Shown: one piece after another, positions 41,572-49,660 of the stretch
Layout: each line of letters begins with the position of its first letter
How positions within the stretch are numbered: position 1 is the first letter of the stretch
Assembly (NCBI GenBank): GCA_028819075.1
Contig: JAPPMM010000028.1
Coordinates: 62,001-126,000 of the forward strand
DNA: 64,000 nucleotides
Reading direction: 5' to 3'
Origin: Gammaproteobacteria bacterium
GTDB lineage: Bacteria; Gemmatimonadota; Gemmatimonadetes; Longimicrobiales; Gaopeijiaceae
Translations under genes and position numbers: made by a program
Notes under the pieces: generated by a model
Database searches by the model: none
What the model was told of the DNA's origin: nothing
Seen by the model: only the letters and a program-made list of their open reading frames with translations

Positions 41572-43482
41572 TCAGTCGATGCCCAGCGCTCGTGCCAGCG
41601 CCCCGCGCCCTCCCACGACAGGCAGGTCGAGGGCGGTTCCCGCGAGGTCGATGGTGAGCCGGGTTCCGGGCTCGGGATGAAGGGTGAAGTCGGCGTCGCT
41701 GGAGAAGATCATGAGCCCGATCTGCTGCCCTGCGGGGATGATCTGGTCGTCTGGCTGAAGGTCGAAGGCGAGCTCGACGAACTCGCCCGGGACCAGCGGC
41801 GCGCTCTCGCGCAGCGAGGCCGCGTTCTGCGGGTCGGCCCATCCGCGCGTGATGAGGTTGCCGTTGATCGACGCGCCCTCGGTCCAGGGAAGCGACACCA
41901 GCCAGACCGAGAGGTTGGCGGCGGCGCGGTCGGCGGCGAGTCGGAGGGACACGCGGGAAAGGCCGGACAGGTGGACGTCGTCCGCGAGTGCGGGCGTCGC
42001 GAACAGCAACCGATGCTCCGAGGCCTCCGCCCCGGCCAGCTCTGCGCCGGAGAAACCCGCGTCGTCGGTGAGCGACTGCTCCCCGACATCGGAATCGGCC
42101 TCGAGCGAGAGCATGCCCCGCGCCCGTCCCTCGCCGGACGGGTGCAGGCGCACCGGCTCCGCGTCGGGATGGGGATAGGCCGGATAAGGGGTGGGGCTCA
42201 GGCGGTCGTCGGCCCCGCGCACGATCCAGGCGCCCGGATCGTTCTCCACGCCGTTCTCGATCCCGTACAGATACCGGGAAAACCAGCGGTTCATGAGGCT
42301 GAGCGGCGGCTCGCCCCCGTGGCCCCCCTGGTGGTAGTACACCTGCACCGGCACGCCGCGGTCGCGCAGCGCGGCCACGATGCGGTAGCTGTGCTCGGGC
42401 ATCACGTTCCAGTCGTTGAAGCCGTGCGCCATGAGCGTCGCGGCGCGCACGCCATCGATGTGGTTGAGGTAGTCGCGGCCGGCCCAGAAGTCGTTGTAGT
42501 CGCCCGAGGCGCGGTCGAAGCGCGCCTGCATGAGTTCGGTGCGGACGGTGCGGTTGCAGTAGTCGCGGTTCTCCATCGGGCCGCTGTTGATGAAGTCGTA
42601 GAGGACATCGATGTCCTCGCCGGGGTAGCCGCCCGGCGAGCGCACCAGACCATGCGACCGGTAGTAGTGGTAGTACGACGTGTTGGGAGCCACAGGGATG
42701 ATCGCCTCCAGCCCCTCCACCCCCGTGGTGGCTGCGGCCAGCGGCAGGGTGCCGTTGTAGGAGGTCCCGATCATGCCCACGCTGCCGGTGGACCAGTAGG
42801 CGCTCACCTCCTCCCCGCCGTCGGCCGCGGTGAAGCCGCGCGCACGCCCGTTCAACCAGTCGATCACCGCCCTGGGGGCGAGGGATTCGTTCTCGCCGCC
42901 CACGGTGGGGCAGCCCTGCGACTGGCCTGTCCCGGGGGACTGCGAGTGCACCACCGCGAAGCCACGCGGCACCCAGGTGGCGATGTGCGAGTTGGAGATG
43001 ACCGGCTGCTCCTCGATGTGGTCCATCGAAGGCATCACCGTGCGCGGAGGGGGCGGCTCGCCTACCTCCTGCCGGATGTCCCAGAAGTAGTCGAAGTTGA
43101 GGCCGCCGGTGCCGGAATAGTACGGGCTGGTCTCGTAGATCACGGCGACCTCGAGCCCGGTTTCGGTCGCGGCGGGGCGCGTCACGTCCACGTGCACGCG
43201 GTCGGGAGCGCCGTCGCCGTCGGAATCGAAGTCGGTCTCGACCCAGAGTTCGTGGCGCACCCAGGTGGCTGAATCCCCGAACTCGGGGACGACCTGCGCT
43301 TCTCCGTCCTCGAACACGGGCCGGGGGCCGTCGTAGCAGGCCGCGGGGGCGAGCAGCGGCAGGGCGGCGAAGAGTGCGCATGCCCGCGCGAGGGAGAGGA
43401 AGCGCGGGGTGGTGTCGGAGCGAGTCGGCGTCCTGGCGAGACGGGGGCGGTTCGGACGGTACACGGGACGGATCTCGGTCAT
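41572..43482 (-). CDS. CocE/X-Pro dipeptidyl-peptidase (S15-type) exported hydrolase
   Basis: 636 aa. Signal/lipobox segment ends LLAPAACYDG. Alpha/beta hydrolase core with nucleophile motif GTSYNGT, then the acid region GFNDWNVMPEH and the histidine in YHQGGHGG, followed by a C-terminal jelly-roll (LSLEADSDVGEQSLTDDAGF, HLSGLSRVSLRLAADRAA). This is the CocE/NonD and X-Pro dipeptidyl-peptidase layout. It hydrolyses esters or X-Pro peptides outside the cytoplasm. A DSDGDGAPDRVHV calcium-loop-like stretch lies near residue 85. Confidence 0.88.
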   Translation of the reverse strand: MTEIRPVYRPNRPRLARTPTRSDTTPRFLSLARACALFAALPLLAPAACYDGPRPVFEDGEAQVVPEFGDSATWVRHELWVETDFDSDGDGAPDRVHVDVTRPAATETGLEVAVIYETSPYYSGTGGLNFDYFWDIRQEVGEPPPPRTVMPSMDHIEEQPVISNSHIATWVPRGFAVVHSQSPGTGQSQGCPTVGGENESLAPRAVIDWLNGRARGFTAADGGEEVSAYWSTGSVGMIGTSYNGTLPLAAATTGVEGLEAIIPVAPNTSYYHYYRSHGLVRSPGGYPGEDIDVLYDFINSGPMENRDYCNRTVRTELMQARFDRASGDYNDFWAGRDYLNHIDGVRAATLMAHGFNDWNVMPEHSYRIVAALRDRGVPVQVYYHQGGHGGEPPLSLMNRWFSRYLYGIENGVENDPGAWIVRGADDRLSPTPYPAYPHPDAEPVRLHPSGEGRARGMLSLEADSDVGEQSLTDDAGFSGAELAGAEASEHRLLFATPALADDVHLSGLSRVSLRLAADRAAANLSVWLVSLPWTEGASINGNLITRGWADPQNAASLRESAPLVPGEFVELAFDLQPDDQIIPAGQQIGLMIFSSDADFTLHPEPGTRLTIDLAGTALDLPVVGGRGALARALGID

Positions 43483-43714
43483 GGGCTCAGGTCACCGGGT
43501 CGTTGCGACGGTCGGGCCGGCGGGCCCCGGACGTGGAGCGAGCAACGTAATCGATCGACCGGAGAATGGCACCAAATGGAGGGTTGCTGCAGAGCCGGCG
43601 ATGGGCCGCCCGCCTTGCTACTCCAGCACGCTCAACACCTCGTCCCTGCGCGTCGCGGTAGAACTTCATATCAGCTTCGTCCGCACAGTTGGGCGGCGAA
43701 GAGCGCGTCCGGTC

Positions 43715-43909
43715 TTAGCTTTCTGGCGGACGGGGCACTTGGAGGTCTTTGCAGATCTTTCGCGCGAGGTCCCGGTTGATCTCGTTGTGCCGGGGAATCG
43801 TCGAAACCTTCTTGGCCATCCGGTTGATGTAGAGGGTGTGGTTCCCGCCCTCCCGCAGGAAGGCGCACCCGTGTTCTGTCAGGTGCCGCAGCAGATCGCG
43901 GCGCTTCAC
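43715..43909 (-). CDS. hicA: HicA-type toxin
   Basis: 64 aa. KRRDLLRHLTEHGCAFLREGG then NHTLYIN with the catalytic His in GGNH, and IPRHNEINRDLARKICKDL, the standard HicA ending. It is intact, unlike the copy at 30955. The GTG start overlaps the HicB stop by 4 bases. mRNA interferase by family. Confidence 0.9.
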   Translation of the reverse strand: MKRRDLLRHLTEHGCAFLREGGNHTLYINRMAKKVSTIPRHNEINRDLARKICKDLQVPRPPES

Positions 43910-44127
43910 GCCGTGACGGTGATCGGCTCTCTGATGACCGCATCCCCGCCGGCGTCCTCGCGGGCCAGGGTCCGGTTGGCTTCGACCACCAGCGCGACGG
44001 CTTCCCGAAGGTTCGCTCGAGCTTCCTCAAGGGAGGCGCCCTGGGTGTTGGCACCGGGGAATTCTTCGATGAAGGCGATGTAGCCCTCGGGAACTTTCCG
44101 GAACACCGCCGTGCATTTCAGGTCCAC
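43906..44127 (-). CDS. hicB: HicB-type antitoxin
   Basis: 73 aa from a GTG at 44127, which has AAGGAGG seven bases upstream; the upstream in-frame extension is rejected. FRKVPEGYIAFIEEFPGANTQ then ASLEEARANLREAVALVVEAN is a HicB domain. It pairs with the hicA at 43715 (GTGA overlap). Confidence 0.85.
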   Translation of the reverse strand: MDLKCTAVFRKVPEGYIAFIEEFPGANTQGASLEEARANLREAVALVVEANRTLAREDAGGDAVIREPITVTA

Positions 44128-44259
44128 AACTGCCTCCTTGCGATTGGAGTTGCCGCTCTGGCCCAACGCCACCTCCACGAGTTGGAGGGTCGATACCGAT
44201 TCCGGACATGTCCGAGCGGGATCGCCCGCTGCCCGGTCCGGGAGAAATATACAACTCCG

Positions 44260-44347
44260 GACTCGCGACGGCGCGCACCGGATCATCAGCTTGAGGAGGC
44301 CAAATGAACGAGAACGAGCGCTCTACCGCCCGAGGTCTCGACCCTGA
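44260..44347 (+). pseudogene. C-terminal remnant of a BrnT-like toxin
   Basis: The frame ending at 44347 reads RDGAHRIISLRRPNERERALY, matching the C-terminal strand-helix of BrnT (R-I-I-S-x-R-R-x-x-x-R-E-x-x-x-Y). The upstream part of the toxin is missing and replaced by non-homologous sequence. It overlaps the start of the BrnA-like fragment, as in intact brnTA pairs. Confidence 0.45.
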
Positions 44348-44459
44348 CACCGCGCCCGACCTATCGAGGAACGGCTGGCCGGAGAAGTTCGCCAAGGCGC
44401 CCGTCCGTCGAGGGCGTCCGCGGAACGCGCGTCCGAGAGTATCGACCACTCCTGGCTAA
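44304..44459 (+). pseudogene. N-terminal remnant of a BrnA-like (RGRP) antitoxin
   Basis: 51 codons, ATG after GAGGAGG. It ends with APVRRGRPRNARPRVSTTPG and a stop. The RRGRPRxxxPRV pattern introduces the ribbon-helix-helix of this antitoxin type, but that DNA-binding part is missing. Follows and overlaps the BrnT remnant, so a whole toxin-antitoxin module has decayed here next to tRNA-Ala. Confidence 0.4.
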
Positions 44460-44550
44460 TCTTCCGAAGCCCTCCTCTACACGATCTCCATTGCCTGCGA
44501 GGTAGCCTCACGCCTCGTAGGAGCCTCTGACCCCGAAGACTCAGCGGAAG

Positions 44551-44623
44551 TGGAGCCAGCCGGAATCGAACCGGCGACCTCCTGCGTGCAAAGCAGGCGC
44601 TCTCCCGACTGAGCTATGGCCCC
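44551..44623 (-). tRNA. tRNA-Ala (anticodon TGC)
   Basis: A 73-base cloverleaf read on the minus strand. The acceptor GGGGCCA pairs with TGGCTCC (one G-T). D arm GCTC...GAGC, anticodon stem CCTGC/GCAGG with loop TTTGCAC (anticodon TGC at 44590-44588), and T arm GCCGG/CCGGC with TTCGAAT. CCA is not encoded. It lies just right of the toxin-antitoxin debris, a common integration site type. Confidence 0.95.
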
Positions 44624-44741
44624 GAAGAGGCAGGAATGTAGGAGCGGGAGACCCGTCGTTCCAGTCTCGCGCGCGTTTCGCGCGCACCGCGACCAAGGCG
44701 GGGCTGCCCCCTCCTTCCCGGGCGCGATATACTGTCGCATC

Positions 44742-45338
44742 ATGTCCGCCGCTCGCACATGCCTTCAGGGAGCCGTCTTCCTCGACCTGTATGGCACGGT
44801 CGCGCGCGAGGTGGGCTACATCAATCATCCCGACCGCTTCCGCCTGCACGACTTTTCGGGGGAGGCCATCCGCCTGCTCAACCGGGCCGGCTACCGGGTG
44901 TTCGTGGCCACCAACCAGTCGGGGATCGCGCGCGGGTATTTCACCGAGGAGGTGCTGAACGAGGTGCACCGCCGCCTGGTCGACGCCCTGGCGCGCGAGG
45001 GGGCCCGCGTGGAAGCGGTGTACCACTGTCCGCATCTCCCTCCCGAGGGACGGCCGGCCGTGTGCGACTGCCGCAAGCCCCTTCCGGGGATGTTGCACCG
45101 GGCGGCGTGCGAGCACGGGGTGGACCTGACTGCTTCCTGGATGGCCGGCGACATGATCACGGATGTGGAGACGGGGCATGCTGCCGGAGCGCGCGGAATT
45201 CTGCTGCGCACCGGCTACGGGCGCGGCCAGATCGAGTACCTGCGCCACCGCTGGCGCGTCGAGCCCGACCTGATCTGCGACGACCTGCTCGCGGCCGCGC
45301 GCGCGATCGTGGCCGCACTTCCACAACACCCGAGGTGA
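44742..45338 (+). CDS. gmhB: D-glycero-D-manno-heptose 1,7-bisphosphate phosphatase (HAD family), altered active site
   Basis: 198 aa. GmhB layout: FLDLYGT in place of the usual F-L-D-R-D-G-T, TNQSGIARGYF, zinc-binding CPHLPPEGRPAVCDC, CRKPLPGM and MAGDMITDVETG. All pieces are present except the second catalytic aspartate: residue 17 is Tyr (codon tat), while the nucleophile Asp15 is kept. It dephosphorylates heptose 1,7-bisphosphate in ADP-heptose synthesis. It is immediately upstream of the heptose kinase gene. There is no clear RBS for the ATG at 44742. Confidence 0.85.
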   Translation: MSAARTCLQGAVFLDLYGTVAREVGYINHPDRFRLHDFSGEAIRLLNRAGYRVFVATNQSGIARGYFTEEVLNEVHRRLVDALAREGARVEAVYHCPHLPPEGRPAVCDCRKPLPGMLHRAACEHGVDLTASWMAGDMITDVETGHAAGARGILLRTGYGRGQIEYLRHRWRVEPDLICDDLLAAARAIVAALPQHPR

Positions 45339-45345
45339 CGAGGAC

Positions 45346-46371
45346 ATGGACCCCGACGACCGGTTGAAGCGCGCGCGCGACGTGGCCCTCAGGAGCGTCG
45401 ACGCACTTGCCGGCCGCCGAATCCTGGTGGCGGGCGACTTTCTACTCGACCGGTATCTCGTCGGACAGGCGACACGCCTCTCCCGCGAGGCTCCCGTCGT
45501 CATCATCGAGCACGAGAGCGACGATACGAGCCTCGGAGGGGCGGGAAACGCCGCCCGCAATGTGCACGCCCTGGGCGGGGAGCCGATTCCGCTGGGATTG
45601 GTCGGACGCGACCGGGAGGGAGACAGGGTGGTCGAGCTGTTCCGGGCGGCGGGCATCGATACGCGCGGGATGCTGCGCGACCCGGAGCGCCGCACCGTCA
45701 CCAAGACCCGGATCCTCGCGGGAGCCGCCAATACCGTCAGGCAGCAGGTATTGCGGATCGACCGGGGCGGGGAGTACGGCGCGAGCCGGATCGACGACCT
45801 TGTCAGGCGGGCTCGCGCGCTTGTCTCCGATGTCGACGCGGTACTGCTCTCGGACTACGGCTACGCGACGCTTGCGCCAGCAGTGCGTTCCTGCCTGATC
45901 CAGGCGGCGCGCAACAGGAACATTCCGTCGTGCGCTGACTCTCGCTATCAGCTGTCCGAGTTCCAGGGCGTGACCGTGGCCACCCCCAACGAAGAGGAGT
46001 TGGCGGGGGTCCTCGGCCGCGTCCTTCGCAGCGACGCCGATGTCACAGCGGCCGGAAGAGAGCTCCTGCGCCGCCTGAACGCGCGCGCCATGGTGGTCAC
46101 GCGCGGAAGCCGGGGGATGAGCGTCTTCGAGCGCGCCGGGCATTGTCGGAACATCCCGCCTGCCCGCAGGGGAGAGGTCGCGGATGTGACCGGGGCCGGC
46201 GACACGGTTGCAAGCGCGCTGGCGCTCGGGCTCGCGGCCGGCGCGGACGTCCTGGGCGCTGCCGTGCTGGCGAACGCGGCCGCTTCGGTGGTCGTCGGGC
46301 GCCGGGGAGCCGCCACTGCGGCGCCCGGGGAGGTGGCCCGCGCGCTCGAGGCCTGGAGGAAACTCGTCTGA
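45346..46371 (+). CDS. rfaE1: D-glycero-beta-D-manno-heptose 7-phosphate kinase (PfkB family)
   Basis: 341 aa. PfkB/ribokinase fold: N-terminal GDFLLDRYLVG and SLGGAGNAARN, C-terminal DVTGAGDTVASALALGLAAG with the catalytic Asp. Length and motifs match the kinase half of HldE/RfaE without the nucleotidyltransferase domain. It acts just before GmhB in the ADP-heptose pathway and is 7 bases after its gene. The presence of both supports a heptose-containing LPS outer membrane. Confidence 0.9.
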   Translation: MDPDDRLKRARDVALRSVDALAGRRILVAGDFLLDRYLVGQATRLSREAPVVIIEHESDDTSLGGAGNAARNVHALGGEPIPLGLVGRDREGDRVVELFRAAGIDTRGMLRDPERRTVTKTRILAGAANTVRQQVLRIDRGGEYGASRIDDLVRRARALVSDVDAVLLSDYGYATLAPAVRSCLIQAARNRNIPSCADSRYQLSEFQGVTVATPNEEELAGVLGRVLRSDADVTAAGRELLRRLNARAMVVTRGSRGMSVFERAGHCRNIPPARRGEVADVTGAGDTVASALALGLAAGADVLGAAVLANAAASVVVGRRGAATAAPGEVARALEAWRKLV

Positions 46372-46372
46372 G

Positions 46373-46399
46373 TGGACTTAGTCGATAAGACTAAGTCCA
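46373..46399. terminator. Perfect 11-bp hairpin after the heptose kinase gene
   Basis: TGGACTTAGTC (46373-46383), loop GATAA, GACTAAGTCCA (46389-46399). The stem is perfect and unusually AT-rich for this DNA, starting two bases after the stop. No T-run follows, so it is either a Rho-dependent/processing hairpin or a palindromic site. Confidence 0.45.
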
Positions 46400-46457
46400 G
46401 ACAGGTGCGCGAGGGAGTGCGCGAAGCCGGTCGCGGGTTCCCCGGCACGGGCCATCC

Positions 46458-46874
46458 TCAGGGCACGATCACGACGACGAGCGCCTCCCAAAGGGGCGTA
46501 CGCGGAGACTCGACGACGGCATCCAGGTGGTCCACGTGCCATCGGAAGCCGCAGGGGAAGGACGACCCTTCAACGGGGTCGATCTTCATGTACTCGGCTT
46601 CCTGGGTTTCCCGTACAAAGCAGCCGATCCATAGCCAGGGAACACGGTCCATCTCTCCGGCCTCTGGAGGAAGATGCCCCACGCCGATCCCCGTCCGGGT
46701 CAGCTGCCCCTTGAAGCCGTAGCGGAAGCCGAAGAAATCCGCAGGGCCGTCGTATCCTTCCGGGGGAACGGCGGGCTCGAGCTGCCCGGGGACCTCCGCT
46801 ATCTCCTGGGGACCGGCAGAGTCCTCGCCGCAGGCGGCGGCCAGGATCAGGACGATCGTCCAGGCATTCCTCAC
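46458..46874 (-). CDS. Small lipoprotein of unknown function
   Basis: 138 aa, GTG start overlapping the amidase stop by 4 bases (GTGA). Lipobox LAAACGE at residues 11-17. The mature part has two aromatic-rich stretches (DFFGFRYGFKGQLT, VPWLWIGCFVRE) and no recognised domain. It is the last gene of a proline dehydrogenase-amidase-lipoprotein operon on the minus strand. Confidence 0.65.
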   Translation of the reverse strand: MRNAWTIVLILAAACGEDSAGPQEIAEVPGQLEPAVPPEGYDGPADFFGFRYGFKGQLTRTGIGVGHLPPEAGEMDRVPWLWIGCFVRETQEAEYMKIDPVEGSSFPCGFRWHVDHLDAVVESPRTPLWEALVVVIVP

Positions 46875-48553
46875 ACCTCCACCGCCCGCGCCGCGCGCGA
46901 AAGTTCAGCCTCGCCCCAAGGCTTCGCCACGAGCTGCACCGCGAGCGGCAGTCCTTGCTCACCGTCACCGCAGGGTACGCTGATCGCGGGCCAGCCGAGC
47001 GCGTTGAACAGATTCGTGAGGTCCGTCGAGGCGGGCATATCCAAAGGTGGGGCCACGCCGGGCTGGCAGGGCAAGCTCAGCAGGTCCACGTGGCGGCACG
47101 CGGCATCCCAGCGCATGCGGATCCAGTGCCTGAGCCGCTGCGCCCCGAGGAAGTCCTGGGCCGAGAAGGTGAAGGCGGCCACCAGGCGGCCACGGCAGAA
47201 CTCGCCGTAGTCGTCGTAGTGGGCCCTGAGCAGCGGCGCGTGATGCGCGGCGGCTTCGACGCCCAGCGTAAGCACGGCAACCTGGCGGAGCATGTGGATC
47301 TCGTCGAGGTCAACCTCCACCAGCGTTGCGCCCGCCTGCTCCAGCGCACGGTTGGCGCGCGCCCACGAGCGCGCGGCGGCCTCCTGAAGGGGTGCGGCGA
47401 GGTGCAGGTCCGCGGGCACACCGACGCGGACACCGGGCAGGTCGGCATACAGGCGGCGCGAGCTTTGCGCCGGGTCGCCGGGCGAGCCCGCCACCGCGAA
47501 GGGAGGAGCCGGTCGGGTGCGGGGGTCGCGCGGGTCGGGTCCCGCGATGGCGGCCATCACGAGCGCGGCATCCTCCACGCTGCGCGCCAGCGGGCCCACG
47601 TGGTCGAGCGACCACGCCAGCGCCATGCAGCCGTGCAGGCTCGCGCGCCCGAAGGTGGGCTTGAGGCCCACCACCCCGCATAGCGCCGCCGGAATGCGGA
47701 TCGAACCCCCCGTGTCCGTCCCCAGGGCGGCGTACACCATGCCGCGCGCCACCGCCGCCGCCGAGCCGCTGCTCGACCCACCCGCGTCGCGGGTGGGGTC
47801 GCGGGGATTGGGAGTGGGCCCGTAGTGCGGATTGGTCGAGCCCGGCCAGTACGCGAACTCCGACAGCCGGGTCTTGCCCACGATCACCGCCCCCGCCGCG
47901 CGCAGCCGCTCTACCGCCGCCGCGTCGTGGTCGGTGACGTGATCGGCGAAGACCTTCGACCCTGACGTGGTGGCCGTGTCCTTCATTGCCAGGAGATCCT
48001 TGACCGCGACCGGAATCCCGTGCAGCGGGCCGCGCCACGCCCCGCGCCGCACCTCCTCCTCCGCGAGACGCGCCGTCGCCAGCGCCTCATCCGCCAGCAC
48101 CAACTGGAAGGCGTTCGCCCGGCCGTCATCCTCTTCGATGCGGGTCAGCGCCTGCTCGGTGAGTTCCACCGGAGACACCGCGCCAGCGCGCACCAGCGGC
48201 GCCAGCTCGGCGATGGTCGAGGGCCAGGGCGCGGGCTCCGTTCGCGCGCGAGCAGCGGACGGGGGCGGGCCACCGGACGGGGACGGGCCAGCGGCCTGGG
48301 GCGGGCCAGCGGCCGCATCCGCGGCGTCCCTTCCTTCCCCGTGTGCCGCGGATCCGGCGAGCGACCATCCCGACAGAGAGTCCGGAATGCAATCGTCTCC
48401 CGCGGCCGCAAGCAAGGCACGAAAGACCACCGCCCGGTCCGGGATGCCCTCCGTCACGACCCGGTCGATGTCCTCTTCTCGGGCCGGAATCCCCGCCGCG
48501 CGCAGGTTCGCCCGCAGACCTTCGACGGCGAGATCCCTATCGCGTGAAGACAC
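46871..48553 (-). CDS. Amidase-signature family protein with N-terminal helical extension
   Basis: 560 aa. Amidase-signature triad: K185 (VAVKDLL), cis-Ser in GGSSSGS (about S261) and nucleophile S284 (GTDTGGSIRIP). Before it lie about 60 residues of helical sequence (LAVEGLRANLRAAGIPAREE) and a Pro/Gly/Ala linker encoded by three 18-bp repeats. The head is reminiscent of the small AtzG/GatC-like helical partners of amidases, here fused, but that is inference. GTG start overlapping the proline dehydrogenase 3' end by 17 bases. Confidence 0.88.
   Translation of the reverse strand: MSSRDRDLAVEGLRANLRAAGIPAREEDIDRVVTEGIPDRAVVFRALLAAAGDDCIPDSLSGWSLAGSAAHGEGRDAADAAAGPPQAAGPSPSGGPPPSAARARTEPAPWPSTIAELAPLVRAGAVSPVELTEQALTRIEEDDGRANAFQLVLADEALATARLAEEEVRRGAWRGPLHGIPVAVKDLLAMKDTATTSGSKVFADHVTDHDAAAVERLRAAGAVIVGKTRLSEFAYWPGSTNPHYGPTPNPRDPTRDAGGSSSGSAAAVARGMVYAALGTDTGGSIRIPAALCGVVGLKPTFGRASLHGCMALAWSLDHVGPLARSVEDAALVMAAIAGPDPRDPRTRPAPPFAVAGSPGDPAQSSRRLYADLPGVRVGVPADLHLAAPLQEAAARSWARANRALEQAGATLVEVDLDEIHMLRQVAVLTLGVEAAAHHAPLLRAHYDDYGEFCRGRLVAAFTFSAQDFLGAQRLRHWIRMRWDAACRHVDLLSLPCQPGVAPPLDMPASTDLTNLFNALGWPAISVPCGDGEQGLPLAVQLVAKPWGEAELSRAARAVEV
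48256..48309. repeat. Three tandem 18-bp repeats within the amidase linker
   Basis: Units at 48256, 48274 and 48292 follow the pattern CGG(A/C)C(G/T)GGG(G/A)CGGGCCA(C/G). They are in frame and on the minus strand encode six-residue Gly/Pro/Ser/Ala units of the disordered linker in front of the amidase core. Confidence 0.7.
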
Positions 48554-49457
48554 TGCGGACGACGAATCCCAGGTTCGCGGGCCGCTCCGCCAGGCGACGC
48601 ATGTACCACGGGTACCAGTGCGGCCCGTAGCTGATGAGCACCCGCACGGGAATCCCGCGCCGCCTCAGTGCCAACTGCTCGCGCGTCCGGATCCCGTAGA
48701 GCATCTGCACTTCGAACGCATCTTCAGGCAGCCCCATCTCCCGCGCTTCCTCCAGGATGCGGCCGAGCAGGACGGTGTCGTGGGTTGCGATGCCGTGGGG
48801 CGCGCCCGGATTCGCGTCTTCAAGCATGAGCCGGGTGAGGACCATGAAGTTCTCGTCCACATCCGGCTTACGGGGCCAGGCGATGTCCCCTGGTTCCTGA
48901 TAGGCCCCTTTCACCAGCCGCAGGCGCGCCCCCAGCGAGAGCAGCCGCTCCACATCCGCGGCCGTGCGGTACAGGTACGCCTGCACGCACAGACCGAGGT
49001 CGGGATATCGGGCCAGCGTGGCGGTGAAGATGTCCAGCGTCTCGTCGACGTACGGCGATGCCTCCATGTCCACCCACAGGACGTCCCCCTGCGCGGCGGC
49101 GGCCGCCGCCAGCCGTTCCAGATTGGCCTGCGCCACCTCCGGGCCCAGGTCCTGGCCGAGCTGGGTCAACTTGATGGAGATCTGGCTGGGCAGTTGCTCC
49201 GCCGCGATGCGCTCGATCAGGTCCACGTAGTGTCGTACCACCCTCTCGATCTCGTCCCGGTCCTCGAGGGCTTCGCCGAGCTTGGTGAACACCGTCGAGA
49301 TGTCGTGCTCGGCGAGCCCCCGGGCGGCCTCGAGCGCCGCGCCGGCGGTCTCGCCCGGCATGAAGCGCGACACCGCCCGGCGCGCAAAGGCGCGGCGCCG
49401 CATCTGGCGCTCCATCCATGCGTTCTCGGAGGCCCAGAGCAGAACCTGGCGCAGCAT
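48537..49457 (-). CDS. Proline dehydrogenase (monofunctional)
   Basis: 306 aa from the ATG at 49457 (CGGAG upstream); the longer in-frame start adds 64 Arg-rich residues without homologous look. TIM-barrel FAD enzyme: ISIKLTQLGQDLG, VDMEASPYVDETLDIF, LRLVKGAYQEPGDIAWP, GIATHD and the C-terminal FEVQMLYGIRTREQL with VLISYGPHWYPWYMRRLAERPAN. It oxidises proline to pyrroline-5-carboxylate. First gene of the minus-strand operon with the amidase and lipoprotein. Confidence 0.9.
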   Translation of the reverse strand: MLRQVLLWASENAWMERQMRRRAFARRAVSRFMPGETAGAALEAARGLAEHDISTVFTKLGEALEDRDEIERVVRHYVDLIERIAAEQLPSQISIKLTQLGQDLGPEVAQANLERLAAAAAAQGDVLWVDMEASPYVDETLDIFTATLARYPDLGLCVQAYLYRTAADVERLLSLGARLRLVKGAYQEPGDIAWPRKPDVDENFMVLTRLMLEDANPGAPHGIATHDTVLLGRILEEAREMGLPEDAFEVQMLYGIRTREQLALRRRGIPVRVLISYGPHWYPWYMRRLAERPANLGFVVRSVFTR

Positions 49458-49660
49458 GGCTAGCTCCGCTCCGGGGTGCGCCCGCGACGAGGTGGCGGCT
49501 CGGGGTCGGCTTCGTCGGGCATTCCGGTTTCTCCCTGAGGTGGCACGAGAGTGAGGCAGTATACCCGGCCCGGTCAGGTCGGCCAAGTCGGTTGGCCGTG
49601 ACCGTCGCCTTGCTCCTCGATCACCTGGAGCGGAGGCTGGCCCCGGCATAGGTTGGAGCC

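Noticed and set aside
40354..43272. Plus-strand open frame of 972 codons
   Set aside because: Antisense to the DUF885 and S15-type genes, which have signal peptides and catalytic motifs; the shadow has none.
43483..43714. A gene in the gap between the S15-type hydrolase and hicA
   Set aside because: A 60-codon ORF on the minus strand has no motif or RBS; a short DEVLSVLE end-like string is too short to assign.
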